64,000 nucleotides of DNA from Actinomycetota bacterium (lineage in GTDB: Bacteria > Actinomycetota > UBA4738 > HRBIN12), in assembly GCA_026003015.1 (NCBI GenBank), contig BPGL01000001.1, positions 1,256,717-1,320,716 of the forward strand, read 5' to 3'. How positions within the stretch are numbered: the stretch's first letter is position 1; every line of letters begins with the position of its first letter. Below the pieces are notes generated by a model. It made no database searches. It saw nothing but the letters and a program-made list of their open reading frames with translations, and was not told the DNA's origin. A program made the position numbers and the translations under genes. Below are positions 26,260-35,069 of this stretch, one piece after another.

Positions 26260-27792
26260 ATGGCGGAACCCGGCCGCAGCACATGGACGCCCCCGAGGGC
26301 GCCCGACGCCGCCCTCGCGCCCTTGTCCGACGGCGAGCCCCGAGCGACGGCCGACCGCCTCCAGGGCCTGATCGACACGATCCCGGCCGTCACCTACGTC
26401 CTGCCTCCCGCGTGGATGGACCACCCGTACCTGTTCGTGTCGCCCCAGGTCGAGGAGCTCCTCGGCTACCCCCAGGAGGCCTGGCTCACCGACGGCCGAC
26501 TGTGGCGCCGCGTCCTGCACCCGGCCGACCTCGAGCGAGCGGTCGCGCTCGCCGAGGACTGCGAGCGCAGCGGCGCGCCCTTCGAGCTCGAGTACCGGAT
26601 GATCGGCCACGACGGCCGAACCGTGTGGGTGCTCGACCGCGCTCGGCTCGTCGGGGAGCCAGGACGAGACGCCTTGTGGCAGGGCGTGCTCGTCGACGTG
26701 ACGGCCGAGAAGGAGGCCGAGATCCGGCTCGCCGAGCGCGAGGCGCTGCTCAGCGCGATCTTCGACACGGAGCCCGAGTGCGTGAAGCTCGTGGGCCCCG
26801 ACGGGACGCTGCTGAAGATGAACCCGGCGGGTCTCGCGATGGTCGAGGCGGAGCACCCGGACCAGGTCCTCGGGCGGCGGATCTATCCGCTCGTCGTCGA
26901 GGAGGATCGCGAGCTCGTGCAGGCGATGACCGAGGCCGCGTTCCACGGCGTGTCGGTGACGGCGCAGTTCGACATCGTCGGGCTCCGCGGCACCCGACGG
27001 CGGATGGAGAGCCGCACCGCGCCGCTGCGTGACCCCGACGGGCGCGTGATCGCGTGCCTCGCGATCAGCCGCGACATCACCGAGTCCGCGCGCGCGAAGG
27101 AAGAGCTCGAACGCACCCTCGACGACCTGCGACGCGCGAACGAGGCCCGGGTCCAGGCGCTGTCGCGCCTGATCCACGCCCAGGAGGCCGAGCGGCAACG
27201 GATCGCCGAAGACCTCCACGACGACCCGGTCCAGCGGCTGACGGCGCTCGAGATCCGCGTCGGGACCCTCGCGTGCACCGCCGCGGACGAGCAGCTCCGC
27301 GAGCAGCTCGGCGCGGTGGAGCGCGATCTCGCCGACGTGATCACCCGCCTGCGCTCGATGATGTTCGAGCTGCGCCCCCCACAGCTGGACCGCGAAGGGC
27401 TCGTGCCCACGCTCACGACCCACCTTCGTCGCTTGGCCGAGGAGACCGGCTGGGCGTGGTCGGTGGACGGCGACGCCTCCGCGCCGATCCCCGCGGACGT
27501 GGCCGCGACGGCGTTCCGGATCGCCCTCGAGGCGCTCGGCAACGCCCGCCGCCACGCGAACGCCCGGACCGTTCGGGTCGCGCTCGAGGTGTCACAGGGC
27601 GTGCTCCGGGGCTCGGTGGACGACGACGGACGAGGGTTCGACCCGGTCGCGGCCTGGTCACGCCACGACGGCCACCTCGGGCTCGTGTCGATGCGGGAGC
27701 GGGCGGAGCTCGCCGGCGGCGAGCTCGAGATCCGAAGCGCTCCGGGCGCCGGGACGACGGTGGGCTTCACGCTGCCGCTGGCCGGCCCCTGA
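26260..27792 (+). CDS. Orphan sensor histidine kinase, two PAS domains and HisKA_3
   Basis: A 510-residue cytoplasmic kinase. PAS-1 (about 33-155) has the form GLIDTIPAVTYVLPPAW, VSPQVEELLGYPQEAW and LHPADLERAVALAE. PAS-2 (about 165-285) reads LLSAIFDTEPECVKLVGPDG to LAISRDIT. The HisKA_3 motif is IAEDLHDDPVQRLTALEIR, and the ATPase motifs are ALEALGNARRHANA, DDDGRGFD and GAGTTVGFTLP. PAS-1 resembles the PAS domains of the proteins at 57126 and 61810. No response regulator is adjacent. Start ATG 26260 has GGGAGGTGGGA upstream. Confidence 0.92.
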   Translation: MAEPGRSTWTPPRAPDAALAPLSDGEPRATADRLQGLIDTIPAVTYVLPPAWMDHPYLFVSPQVEELLGYPQEAWLTDGRLWRRVLHPADLERAVALAEDCERSGAPFELEYRMIGHDGRTVWVLDRARLVGEPGRDALWQGVLVDVTAEKEAEIRLAEREALLSAIFDTEPECVKLVGPDGTLLKMNPAGLAMVEAEHPDQVLGRRIYPLVVEEDRELVQAMTEAAFHGVSVTAQFDIVGLRGTRRRMESRTAPLRDPDGRVIACLAISRDITESARAKEELERTLDDLRRANEARVQALSRLIHAQEAERQRIAEDLHDDPVQRLTALEIRVGTLACTAADEQLREQLGAVERDLADVITRLRSMMFELRPPQLDREGLVPTLTTHLRRLAEETGWAWSVDGDASAPIPADVAATAFRIALEALGNARRHANARTVRVALEVSQGVLRGSVDDDGRGFDPVAAWSRHDGHLGLVSMRERAELAGGELEIRSAPGAGTTVGFTLPLAGP

Positions 27793-27835
27793 GAGGCCCG
27801 GGGCGGGTCCCCCACGCCGCCGGCGCCCCCAGGCG

Positions 27836-28180
27836 CTACGACGCGAGATCGATCACCGCGCGGGCTCGAGCGACGGCCCGCAGGTCATCGGGGAGGAGCA
27901 GCAGCGCGCCGACCGGGACGCGGACCTCGACGCGGGCCTCGAGCGCGCCCGGCTCGCACGCGCAGGCCACGAGCTCGGCGCCGTTGGCCTCGGCGTAGGC
28001 GCGAGCGAGCTCGGCCGGGTGGGCTCGGGCGGGGAGCGCGAGCTCCTGCGCGGCCGCCAGGGCGGCGGCGTCGGCCGCCGATCGGGCGCGCGAGCGGGCC
28101 GCGAGCACGGCGCCGAGGTCGGCCACCCCCATCGTGAACACGAGCGCCGTGGCGGCGGCGGCCGCCACCACGGGCGTCAC
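27836..28180 (-). CDS. TadE/TadG-like pilus-locus protein
   Basis: A 114-residue protein with one N-terminal membrane helix (VVAAAAATALVFTMGVADLG) followed by AARSRARSAADAAALAAAQE, the pattern of the Rv3654c-like 'secretion neighbourhood TadE-like' family and of TadG N-termini. The rest is a small extracytoplasmic domain with two cysteines (VACACEPG). The GTG at 28180 overlaps the TadE stop. It is the last gene of the tad operon. It is probably a minor pseudopilin or assembly protein. Confidence 0.78.
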   Translation of the reverse strand: MTPVVAAAAATALVFTMGVADLGAVLAARSRARSAADAAALAAAQELALPARAHPAELARAYAEANGAELVACACEPGALEARVEVRVPVGALLLLPDDLRAVARARAVIDLAS

Positions 28181-28563
28181 CCGAACTCCTGACGAGCCAC
28201 GGCCGTGGCCTCGATCCGTACGAGCTCGGGCAGCACCCACCGCAGCAGCGGCACCCGCACGGGGTCGTCGTAGCGAACCCGGACCGTCACCGGGTCGCCG
28301 AGGCCGCCGCCCCGCACGAGCTCGAGGGCGAGCCAAGCGTCCTCGAGGGTCGGGGCGGCGGCCATCGCCGCGGCGCGCACACGAGCGGGGTCGGCCTCGA
28401 CGGCGGCGGCGCGGGCCCCCGCCCGCGCCGCCGCCTCCACGAGCAGCCGATCGCGGGCCAGGACCCCCACCTGCACGAGCGCCAGCAGAAGCAGGAGCGC
28501 GAACGGCAGCACGAGCGCGAACTCCACCGAGGCCGAGCCGCGCTCGCGACGCTCAGGCAGCAT
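28177..28563 (-). CDS. TadE-like pseudopilin
   Basis: A 128-residue protein whose N-terminus RERGSASVEFALVLPFALLL is the TadE signature, with a glutamate 5 residues after the glycine as in type IV pilin-like proteins. One hydrophobic helix is followed by an extracytoplasmic domain. It starts 11 bp inside the Flp gene end and overlaps the next gene by GTGA. It should be a minor pilin-like component of the Tad apparatus. Confidence 0.88.
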   Translation of the reverse strand: MLPERRERGSASVEFALVLPFALLLLLALVQVGVLARDRLLVEAAARAGARAAAVEADPARVRAAAMAAAPTLEDAWLALELVRGGGLGDPVTVRVRYDDPVRVPLLRWVLPELVRIEATAVARQEFG

Positions 28564-28777
28564 CCGCGTTGCCGATGACGATGTCGATCACCTGGTCGAA
28601 GAACGCCGGCAGCCGCCCGGAGGACTTCGCCCAGGCGATCAGCACGATCGCCACCGCCGCCGCGGCGAGGATCACGAGCGCGTACTCGGCCGTCGTCTGC
28701 CCGTCCTGCCGGCGCAGACGGGCGAGGACGGCGCGGGATCGCGCGAGGATCCGTGGTGGGTCGAGCGGGACGAACAC
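28553..28777 (-). CDS. Flp/DUF4244-type pilin
   Basis: A 74-residue prepilin. A basic leader ending RRQDG is followed by QTTAEYALVILAAAAVAIVL, the class IVb Flp pattern in which prepilin peptidase would cut after Gly and the mature protein has Glu at +5 and Tyr at +6. The short C-terminal part ends VIDIVIGNADAA. The GTG at 28777 is chosen because AGGAGGTGA ends just upstream. A GTG two codons earlier overlaps that site. No prepilin peptidase gene lies in the window. Confidence 0.85.
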   Translation of the reverse strand: MFVPLDPPRILARSRAVLARLRRQDGQTTAEYALVILAAAAVAIVLIAWAKSSGRLPAFFDQVIDIVIGNADAA

Positions 28778-28801
28778 GGTCACCTCCTCCTTTCCTTGCT
28801 G

Positions 28802-29461
28802 TCACTCGAGCGAACGGATCGTGGTGAGGAGCACGGGCACCACGGTGAGGAGGAGGAACGCGGGCAGGATCAGGAACACGAGCGGGAACAGCATCGCCAC
28901 CGGCGCGGTACGGGCGCGCTCGACGCGCGCGGCACGGCGGGCCCCGCGCACGTCGCGGGCGAGATCGCGCGTGGCGTCGGCGAGCGAGGACCCGAGCGCC
29001 TCGGTCCGGGCGAGGACGGCGACGGTGCGGCGCAGGTCGGCGCTTCCCAGTCGATCGGCCAGCGCGGCCAGCTCATCGCGCCAGCGCGCCCCCACCTCGA
29101 CGTTCGCCATCGCCCCGCCGAGCCCCTCTCGCAGCGGCCCCCGCAGCGCCTCTGCCGCCCGGCGCAGCGCGAGCGGAGCCGAAAGACCCGCGGAGGATCC
29201 GGCCGCCAGCAGGTCCAGCAGGAGCGGGACCTCCGCCTCCGCGGCCGCCCGCCGACGGCGCTCCCGCCGCGAGGAGCCCACCCGGCTGGCGAGCGAGGTG
29301 GCTCGACGCAGCGCGCGAGCCCCGGTGCGGGCCCGACCCACGGGGGGAGCCTGCCGGAGGACGAGGCGCGCCACCGGCCCGGGCGAGGCCGCCGCCCACA
29401 CGGCCGCCACGACGAACGCGGCGGCGACCGCAGCCAGACCGCTCGCGAGCGCCGTGCTCAC
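28802..29461 (-). CDS. tadC: Tad secretion membrane protein TadC-like (T2SF)
   Basis: A 219-residue inner-membrane platform protein of the type II secretion F family. Its helical cytoplasmic domain contains EVPLLLDLLAAGSSAGLSAP and LRRTVAVLARTEALGSSLAD, and a C-terminal hydrophobic pair ends FLILPAFLLLTVVPVLLTTI. The GTG at 29461 overlaps the tadB stop. With TadB it should form the membrane base powered by TadA. It is shorter than proteobacterial TadC, as in mycobacteria. Confidence 0.85.
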   Translation of the reverse strand: MSTALASGLAAVAAAFVVAAVWAAASPGPVARLVLRQAPPVGRARTGARALRRATSLASRVGSSRRERRRRAAAEAEVPLLLDLLAAGSSAGLSAPLALRRAAEALRGPLREGLGGAMANVEVGARWRDELAALADRLGSADLRRTVAVLARTEALGSSLADATRDLARDVRGARRAARVERARTAPVAMLFPLVFLILPAFLLLTVVPVLLTTIRSLE

Positions 29462-30174
29462 CCGACCTCCAAGAGGCGTCGGATCCACAGGTAGGCGGCC
29501 GCGTCCAGGATCAGGCCCACACCGATCGCCGCGAGGCCGACCCCGGAGGACACCGTCGCGACCATCTCCCCCGGCGAGGTGAGCCACAGGAACCCGAAGA
29601 ACCCGACCGGCAGCACCCCCAAGATCGCGCCGGACAGGCGCGCCTGCGCGGTCAACGCCCGGAGCTCTCGCGCGCCGTCGATCCGCTCGCGCACCGCATC
29701 GGCGACCCCGTCCAGGACGGTCGGCAGATCGCCCCCCACCCGCCGGTGCAGCCCGACCGCCGCCACGAGCAGACGTGCCTCGTCGCTCGCCACCCGGTCG
29801 GCGAACGCCTCGAGCGCCTCGTCGATCGGGACCCCGACCTCGAGCTCACGAACGACGTGGGCCAGGTCGTCCGCGAGCGGCGGCACCGCCTCCTCGGCCG
29901 CGTAGCCGATCGCGAGGGGCACCGACATGCCGGAGCGCAGCGCCGACGCGATGGCCGCGACCGCGTCGCCCACCTGTTCGTCGCGCCGTGCCGCGCGGGC
30001 CGCCGCCCGGCGCCGCCGGAGCCATCGGTCGACCCCGGCGGCCCGGCGGCGCCGCGGGGACGGGCGCCGGTTCGCCCCCGCGCGAGCCCGGACGCGGGCG
30101 CGCCCGTCGGCGCGAACCGCCGCGCCGAGGAACAGCACGGCCCAGGCGGCGAGCAGCGCGGCCGCCGCGGTCAT
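29458..30174 (-). CDS. tadB: Tad secretion membrane protein TadB-like (T2SF)
   Basis: A 238-residue membrane protein. An N-terminal helix (AAAALLAAWAVLFLGAAV) and a very arginine-rich linker precede the T2SF domain (GDAVAAIASALRSGMSVPLA, ELEVGVPIDEALEAFADRV, VGLHRRVGGDLPTVLDGVAD) and two C-terminal helices. ATG 30174 overlaps the tadA stop (ATGA). It partners TadC and the TadA ATPase in pilus export. Confidence 0.88.
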   Translation of the reverse strand: MTAAAALLAAWAVLFLGAAVRADGRARVRARAGANRRPSPRRRRAAGVDRWLRRRRAAARAARRDEQVGDAVAAIASALRSGMSVPLAIGYAAEEAVPPLADDLAHVVRELEVGVPIDEALEAFADRVASDEARLLVAAVGLHRRVGGDLPTVLDGVADAVRERIDGARELRALTAQARLSGAILGVLPVGFFGFLWLTSPGEMVATVSSGVGLAAIGVGLILDAAAYLWIRRLLEVG

Positions 30175-31436
30175 TCGTCGTCCCCGGCGGCGAACTGACC
30201 GTCGCCGAGCCACTGACCGCGCTCGATGAGCGAGCGCGCGATGCCGGGCACCGCGCCGGTCGCGACGAATCGACCGCGCTCACCGTCACGGGACCGGAAC
30301 CGGTAGAGCGTCTCGACGACCGGCTCGCCGCGTCGGGTCCCCTCGACCGAGGCGATCTCCCAGACCACCCGACGGCCGTCCCGCAGGCGGGCGACCTGCA
30401 CGACCACGTCGATCGCGGCGGCGACCTGCGCGCGGACGTGGGCCGCGGGAAGCTCGACGTCGGACATCATCGCCATCGTCTCCAGGCGCCAGAGCAGGTG
30501 CCTCGGTGAGTTCGCGTGCGCCGTGGAGAGCGACCCCTCGTGCCCGGTGTTCATGGCCTGCAGCATGTCCAGCGCCTCACCGCCCCGGACCTCACCGACG
30601 ATGATCCGGTCGGGGCGCATCCGAAGGGCGTTGCGCACCAGATCGCGGACGGTCACCTCGCCCCGCCCCTCCACGTTGGGCGGCCGCGCCTCGAGGGCGA
30701 CGACGTGCGGCTTGCCGAGGCGAAGCTCCGCGGCGTCCTCGATCGTGATCAGGCGCTCCTCGTCGGGGATGAACGACGCGAGCACGCCGAGCAGCGTCGT
30801 CTTCCCCGCGCCGGCACCGCCGGACACGACGAGGTTCGCCCGGCCCCGCACGCACGCGGCGAGGAACGCCAGCATCCGCGGGCCGATGCACCCGGTCGCG
30901 AGGAGGTCCCGCGCCGTGATCGGGACCGGCGAGAACCTCCGGATCGTGAGCACGGGACCGCGGAGCGAGAGGGGCGGCACGATCGCGTGGACCCGTGAGC
31001 CCGACGGCAGTCGCGCGTCCACCCACGGTGACGACCCATCGACGCGCAGGCCCAACGGCCCGACGATGCGTTCGATCAGGTGCAGGACCGACTCCTCCCC
31101 CTCGAATAGCCGTTCCGGCACCCTTTCGATGCGCCCCTCCCGCTCCACGAACACGTCGTCGGGCCCGTTGACCATCACCTCGGTCACCCCCGGTTCCTGC
31201 AGCAGGAACTCGATCGGTCCGAACCCGACGACCTCGTCGGACACCTCGTTCACGAGCCGGGCGAGCTCGCGCTGCGGCAGGATCGCCCCCCGCTCGCGCA
31301 GGAGCGCGAGGGCCTCCTCCCGGACCCGCACCCGCCGCTGCGCGCGCGGGGTGGTGGCGAGCGCGTGCGGGTCGATCCGCTCCCGCAGGCGCTCGCGGAG
31401 CTCGCGCCGCACCGGCCCCAGCGCGCCCGCGCTCAC
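30171..31436 (-). CDS. tadA: Tad secretion ATPase TadA/CpaF
   Basis: A 421-residue secretion ATPase. The N-terminal domain has IEFLLQEPGVTEVMVNGPDD and RFSPVPITARDLLATG. The motor domain has Walker A (VSGGAGAGKTTLL), the Asp box TIEDAAELRLG, Walker B (RPDRIIVGEVRGGEALDMLQ) and the His box TGHEGSLSTAHANSP. It powers pilin polymerisation and sits on the cytoplasmic face with TadB and TadC. The GTG at 31436 overlaps the CpaE-like stop. The sequence upstream in frame is not conserved. Confidence 0.93.
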   Translation of the reverse strand: MSAGALGPVRRELRERLRERIDPHALATTPRAQRRVRVREEALALLRERGAILPQRELARLVNEVSDEVVGFGPIEFLLQEPGVTEVMVNGPDDVFVEREGRIERVPERLFEGEESVLHLIERIVGPLGLRVDGSSPWVDARLPSGSRVHAIVPPLSLRGPVLTIRRFSPVPITARDLLATGCIGPRMLAFLAACVRGRANLVVSGGAGAGKTTLLGVLASFIPDEERLITIEDAAELRLGKPHVVALEARPPNVEGRGEVTVRDLVRNALRMRPDRIIVGEVRGGEALDMLQAMNTGHEGSLSTAHANSPRHLLWRLETMAMMSDVELPAAHVRAQVAAAIDVVVQVARLRDGRRVVWEIASVEGTRRGEPVVETLYRFRSRDGERGRFVATGAVPGIARSLIERGQWLGDGQFAAGDDE

Positions 31437-32536
31437 GACGCCCTCTCCTCGGGAACCGCCGCCGGCTCGAGCACCGCCGCCGCGAGCCGGTCGAAGGCCC
31501 GTGCGAGCCTCCCGCGCGCCGGCAGGAGTCGCCCGTGGTCCTGGGCGCGCGGCACGGACCCGTCGCGCGGCAGCACGGCGATCGGCTCGGCCCCGAACAC
31601 CCTGGCCACGTCGCCCGGCGTGATCTCGCTCCGCGCGGCGCGGTTCACGACGAACCCCACCCGCCCGGGGTGCGCGAGCGGCGAGAACGCCTCCCGGGCG
31701 CGGGCCGCCGCGCGGAACGACAGCACGTCGAGCGTGAGGACCTCCAGGACGCGGTCGGCCTCGGCCAGGCACCGTCGCGTGGCCGCGGACAGCGCCCGCG
31801 GGAGCGCGACCACGACGGCCTCGGACCCGGCGGCCGCGGCCTCGACGACGCGGCCGACGAGCTCGGGCTCGATCGCGTCCAGCTCCCCCGGCCGCGGCGG
31901 CAGCACCACGGCGAAGCCCCCCTCGTGGCGCCAGGCGACGTCGGCGAGATGGTTCCAGGACAGCTCCTCGCGAAGCGGCGCGAGGGCGGCGATCGTCCGC
32001 GCGTCCTCGCCAGCGCCGAGCGCGCTCGCGAGATCGCCGTACACGAGATCGCCCTCGACGAGGCAGCACGCCCGTCCGCGCCGTGCGATCGCGCGGGCGA
32101 GGTGCGCCGCCACGAACGTCGTCCCCGCGCCGCCTCGGGAGCCGTGCACCGCGATGACCGTCCCCGATCGCGTGGGTCGGACGCGATCCCGTCGCCTGGC
32201 GGCGACGCCCTCGAGCAGCTCCGCGCGCTCGTCCGGCCACACGAAGAACCCCGCCGCCCGCGCCTGGATCGCCGCGCGCAGCACGTCGACCGAGGCCCGC
32301 GTCGCGAGCGCGAGCAGGTCTCCACGGCTCGGCAGGTGTCCCGCCAGGCGCGGCTCGGCGACGATCGCGTCGGGATCGAGCTGTTGCGCGGCCTCGGCGA
32401 GCTGCCGCGCGTCGAACGCCGTCGCTACGACCCGCGCGCGTCCCGAGCGGTCGAGGAAGTGCAAGACCTCCTCGGCGACCTCTGGGCCCTCGAGCCCCAG
32501 CACGACCCGGGCGACCTGGTCCACGACCCGCTGCAC
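31433..32536 (-). CDS. CpaE-like MinD/ParA-family ATPase (Ssd-type)
   Basis: A 367-residue protein that opens the tad operon. Residues 1-110 resemble a degenerate receiver domain (LDRSGRARVVATAFD, DPDAIVAEPRLAG). From about 123 a ParA/MinD-type ATPase begins (VIAVHGSRGGAGTTFVAAHL), where the Walker A has Gly-Ala-Gly in place of the usual Gly-Lys-Gly lysine. That substitution is recurrent in CpaE/Ssd proteins. Mycobacterial Ssd (Rv3660c) occupies the same place. Its role is probably localisation of the Tad machine. Start GTG 32536 is tentative, and an in-frame GTG lies 4 codons later. Confidence 0.85.
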   Translation of the reverse strand: MQRVVDQVARVVLGLEGPEVAEEVLHFLDRSGRARVVATAFDARQLAEAAQQLDPDAIVAEPRLAGHLPSRGDLLALATRASVDVLRAAIQARAAGFFVWPDERAELLEGVAARRRDRVRPTRSGTVIAVHGSRGGAGTTFVAAHLARAIARRGRACCLVEGDLVYGDLASALGAGEDARTIAALAPLREELSWNHLADVAWRHEGGFAVVLPPRPGELDAIEPELVGRVVEAAAAGSEAVVVALPRALSAATRRCLAEADRVLEVLTLDVLSFRAAARAREAFSPLAHPGRVGFVVNRAARSEITPGDVARVFGAEPIAVLPRDGSVPRAQDHGRLLPARGRLARAFDRLAAAVLEPAAVPEERAS

Positions 32537-32569
32537 CCCCTTCGGACGCCCGCCGAAACGGGCAACCCG

Positions 32570-32594
32570 GAACGAACCACCCAGAACGAACCAC
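32570..32594. repeat. Direct repeat upstream of the tad operon
   Basis: GAACGAACCAC occurs at 32570-32580 and again at 32584-32594, a 14-bp period, 34 bp upstream of the first tad-operon start. Two same-orientation 11-mers at little more than one helical turn could be a regulator site. The rest of the 288-nt divergent spacer (32537-32824) shows a TAGCTT hexamer near 32797 for the + strand gene and nothing else clear. Confidence 0.35.
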
Positions 32595-32824
32595 GGGGAA
32601 GCCGTCGAGGGAGAGGGAGCCGGGACGGGACCGCCGCTGGGGTCCGACCGCGTCCGGCGAGGCGAACGCTACCGCGGGCGGCGTGCGCGCGCCATCCCCA
32701 GGCCGGCGGATTTCCCCCGCACCGACGGCCGACCGGGTCGCCACGACGCGGGGGAGCCGAGCGCGACGATGGGCGATGGCAGCGCGGAACCGTGCTAGCT
32801 TCGAGAAGCGAGGGGGGACCGACC

Positions 32825-33691
32825 GTGACGAGCGGGCGCGTCTGGCTCGAGCGGCTGAGCGAGCACGATCTCGCCTTCCTCGCGACCGCCGCTGGCGGCT
32901 ACCGCACCGCCGCCGAGGGCGTGGCGCACCTGCGTTCCGAGCCAGCCCGGATCGAGGAGCTCGTCGGGCGCTCGGAGGTCTTCGACGCGCTGTTCGCTCC
33001 GTGGGCGGAGCTGCCGTTCGCCCAGGCGAGCCCGTTCCTCGTGTTCTCGGTCCTGCTCGCCGGCACGGCCCGCGAGCTCGAGTCGGCGCCGTTCGTCCGC
33101 GAGTGGATCGGGCCGAGCAGGCGACTGCCGGTGTTCGACACAGGCTCGCTTCGGGCCTTCCTCGACGACCCCCTGCGCCGGATCCTGCTCGCCGACGTGC
33201 TCGCCTCGTTCACCTCGGTGGTCTCCGGGGTCGTGTGGGTCCGCGGGCGCCGAGGCTGGACGAAGCGGCGCTTCAACGAGCTCGATCCCGGGCGGCTCGT
33301 CGCGCTGCTCGACGTCGTGCCCGACGCGGAGCGCCCGATCGTCTACCGCCGCCTCGGAGACCTGGCGCTGTTCCTCTCGGGCGTGTTCCCCGACTTCGTC
33401 GCCGAGCGGCTCGGCGGGCCGGTGCAGGTGGAGCGGCTCGAGCGCGCGCTCGCCGCCTCCCCGGGGCTGGGCGGCGACGCCCCCGACGAGCCGCCCGGCG
33501 CGATCGGGCTCCTGGAGCGGCTCGGGCGAGGCTCGTACCGGGCTGCGCTCGCCGGGCTGCCCGAGCCCCACCCCGACCTCGTCCGGGCGCTCGAAGCGCT
33601 CACCGACCGGTTCTCCGAGGCCCGACGGGTGCTGAACGTCCTCACCGACCGGCACCTGTACCCGGTCCGCGGCGACTGGTTCCCCGCGTAG
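32825..33691 (+). CDS. Conserved hypothetical cytoplasmic protein
   Basis: A 288-residue protein that I do not recognise by family name. It is mostly helical and soluble. Blocks include LSEHDLAFLATAAGGYRTAA, PWAELPFAQASPFLVFSVLL, LLADVLASFTSVVSGVVWVR and a C-terminal HLYPVRGDWFPA, with no cysteines and no known catalytic motif. A GAGGGGGGACC stretch precedes the GTG at 32825, and TAGCTT upstream may be the -10. It diverges from the tad operon and is followed by a GC hairpin (33729-33744). Good codon bias and a clear ribosome site make the gene itself solid. Confidence 0.8.
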   Translation: MTSGRVWLERLSEHDLAFLATAAGGYRTAAEGVAHLRSEPARIEELVGRSEVFDALFAPWAELPFAQASPFLVFSVLLAGTARELESAPFVREWIGPSRRLPVFDTGSLRAFLDDPLRRILLADVLASFTSVVSGVVWVRGRRGWTKRRFNELDPGRLVALLDVVPDAERPIVYRRLGDLALFLSGVFPDFVAERLGGPVQVERLERALAASPGLGGDAPDEPPGAIGLLERLGRGSYRAALAGLPEPHPDLVRALEALTDRFSEARRVLNVLTDRHLYPVRGDWFPA

Positions 33692-33763
33692 GGGCGGCGG
33701 ACCCCCCACAAGGCGGGGCCCCTCACAACGGGGGCGGGCCCCCGCGCGGGCTAGGCTTGGCCC

Positions 33764-35005
33764 ATGCCCTCCCGGCGCCAGCGGATCGCCCGCCGGCGAC
33801 GCGTCGTCGCGCTGATCGCCCTCGTCGCGACGGGCGGACTCGCCGCGCTCGCCTGGTCGGGGCTGCGGCCCGAGCCGCTGCCGGCACGCGACGAGCACCG
33901 GCCGGACCCCGACGTCGCGACCCCTCCCGCGGGTCGCAGCGCGGCCGTGCCGGCGTGGACCGCGTGGGTCCCCGGCGGCTTCGAGCCGGGGTTCCGAGCG
34001 GCCGCCCGCGGGCTCGCGGGCTTCGAGCGCGTCGTCGTCGTGGCGGGCGACACCCTGTGGCTCTCGAAGACCCGCGACGCCGACGGGCGGGTCGTCGACC
34101 GGCCGAGGCCGCCGTACCGCTACCCGATCGACGCCTTCGCCGTCGCCCCGGGCGAGTACGCGCCGTTCCTCACCCGCTCGGCGCGTGAGCCGGTCCTCGC
34201 GGCCCTGCGCCGCGGCCAGGCCGTTCTCGGCGCCTCGAGCGCAGCGCTGCGCCGGCTCGAGGCGGGCGGGGTCCTCGTGTTCGGCCGCACGTCGGTGCGG
34301 GTGGGCGCCGTCGTGCCCGACGACGCCGTCGGGTGGAGCGAGGCACTCGTGTCCCGCAGGGTCGGGCGGCGGCTCGGGATCGTCCACGACCGCTACCTCC
34401 TCGGGATCGGGGGCGATCCGAGCCTGAGCGAGCGGGCCGTGGCGGCGCGGGTCGGGGAGCTCCTGCCGCCCGGCGTGCCGATCCGCGTCGAGGCGCCCGG
34501 CGCGACGCCCTACGCGCGGGTCGCCAGCGGCGTGCGCCCGCCGATCGTCTTCAAGCAGATCTTCGGGGAGTTCGCCGCCGCGCCGAACCCCGCGAACCCC
34601 GCGCAGCTCACGATCGACCCGGCCTGGGTCGAGGCGAACATCGTCACCCGCAGGGTGCCGCTGCTGGGAACCGTGACCTGCCACCGGAAGCTGTTCCCCC
34701 AGCTCGTCGCCGCGCTCACCGACCTGCAGGCCCGGGGCCTCGGGCACCTCGTCGACGTCTACTCGGGGTGCTGGGTCGCGCGGACCGTCGCGCGGAGCCC
34801 GACGGCCCCGCCCTCGTACCACGCCTACGGAGCGGCGATCGACATCAACGCGCCGACGAACCCCTACGGTGCGCCGCCGACGCAGGACCCGCGCCTGGTC
34901 GCCGCCTTCGAGCGCCAGGGGTTCGCCTGGGGTGGGGACTTCCTGATCCCCGACGGGCACCACTTCGAATACTGGGGGCCGCCGGGGGACCGACCGCCCG
35001 GCTGA
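33764..35005 (+). CDS. Membrane-anchored M15-type D,D-carboxypeptidase-like protein
   Basis: A 413-residue protein with an N-terminal arginine-rich segment and a membrane helix (14-33), then a unique region of about 250 residues (70-320). The C-terminal M15 peptidase domain has SYHAYGAAIDIN, giving H353 and D360, and IPDGHHFEYWG with the last His ligand at 399 or 400. These are the three zinc ligands of VanY-type L-alanyl-D-Glu/D-Ala peptidases, so peptidoglycan trimming outside the membrane is likely. The ATG at 33764 lies 7 nt after TAGGCT (33752-33757), implying a leaderless transcript. A paralogue lies at 35364. Confidence 0.82.
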   Translation: MPSRRQRIARRRRVVALIALVATGGLAALAWSGLRPEPLPARDEHRPDPDVATPPAGRSAAVPAWTAWVPGGFEPGFRAAARGLAGFERVVVVAGDTLWLSKTRDADGRVVDRPRPPYRYPIDAFAVAPGEYAPFLTRSAREPVLAALRRGQAVLGASSAALRRLEAGGVLVFGRTSVRVGAVVPDDAVGWSEALVSRRVGRRLGIVHDRYLLGIGGDPSLSERAVAARVGELLPPGVPIRVEAPGATPYARVASGVRPPIVFKQIFGEFAAAPNPANPAQLTIDPAWVEANIVTRRVPLLGTVTCHRKLFPQLVAALTDLQARGLGHLVDVYSGCWVARTVARSPTAPPSYHAYGAAIDINAPTNPYGAPPTQDPRLVAAFERQGFAWGGDFLIPDGHHFEYWGPPGDRPPG

Positions 35006-35069
35006 CCGCGGGGCCGGGAGCCGTCGCTCCTTGCCTCGGCGTGTCGGTGGCCCGGTGTACGGTGCGGCC

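Noticed and set aside
27836-32536. Tad genes as a type II secretion or conjugation system
   Set aside because: The Flp pilin, TadE proteins and CpaE-like ATPase define a Tad locus. No secretin, relaxase or coupling protein is present.
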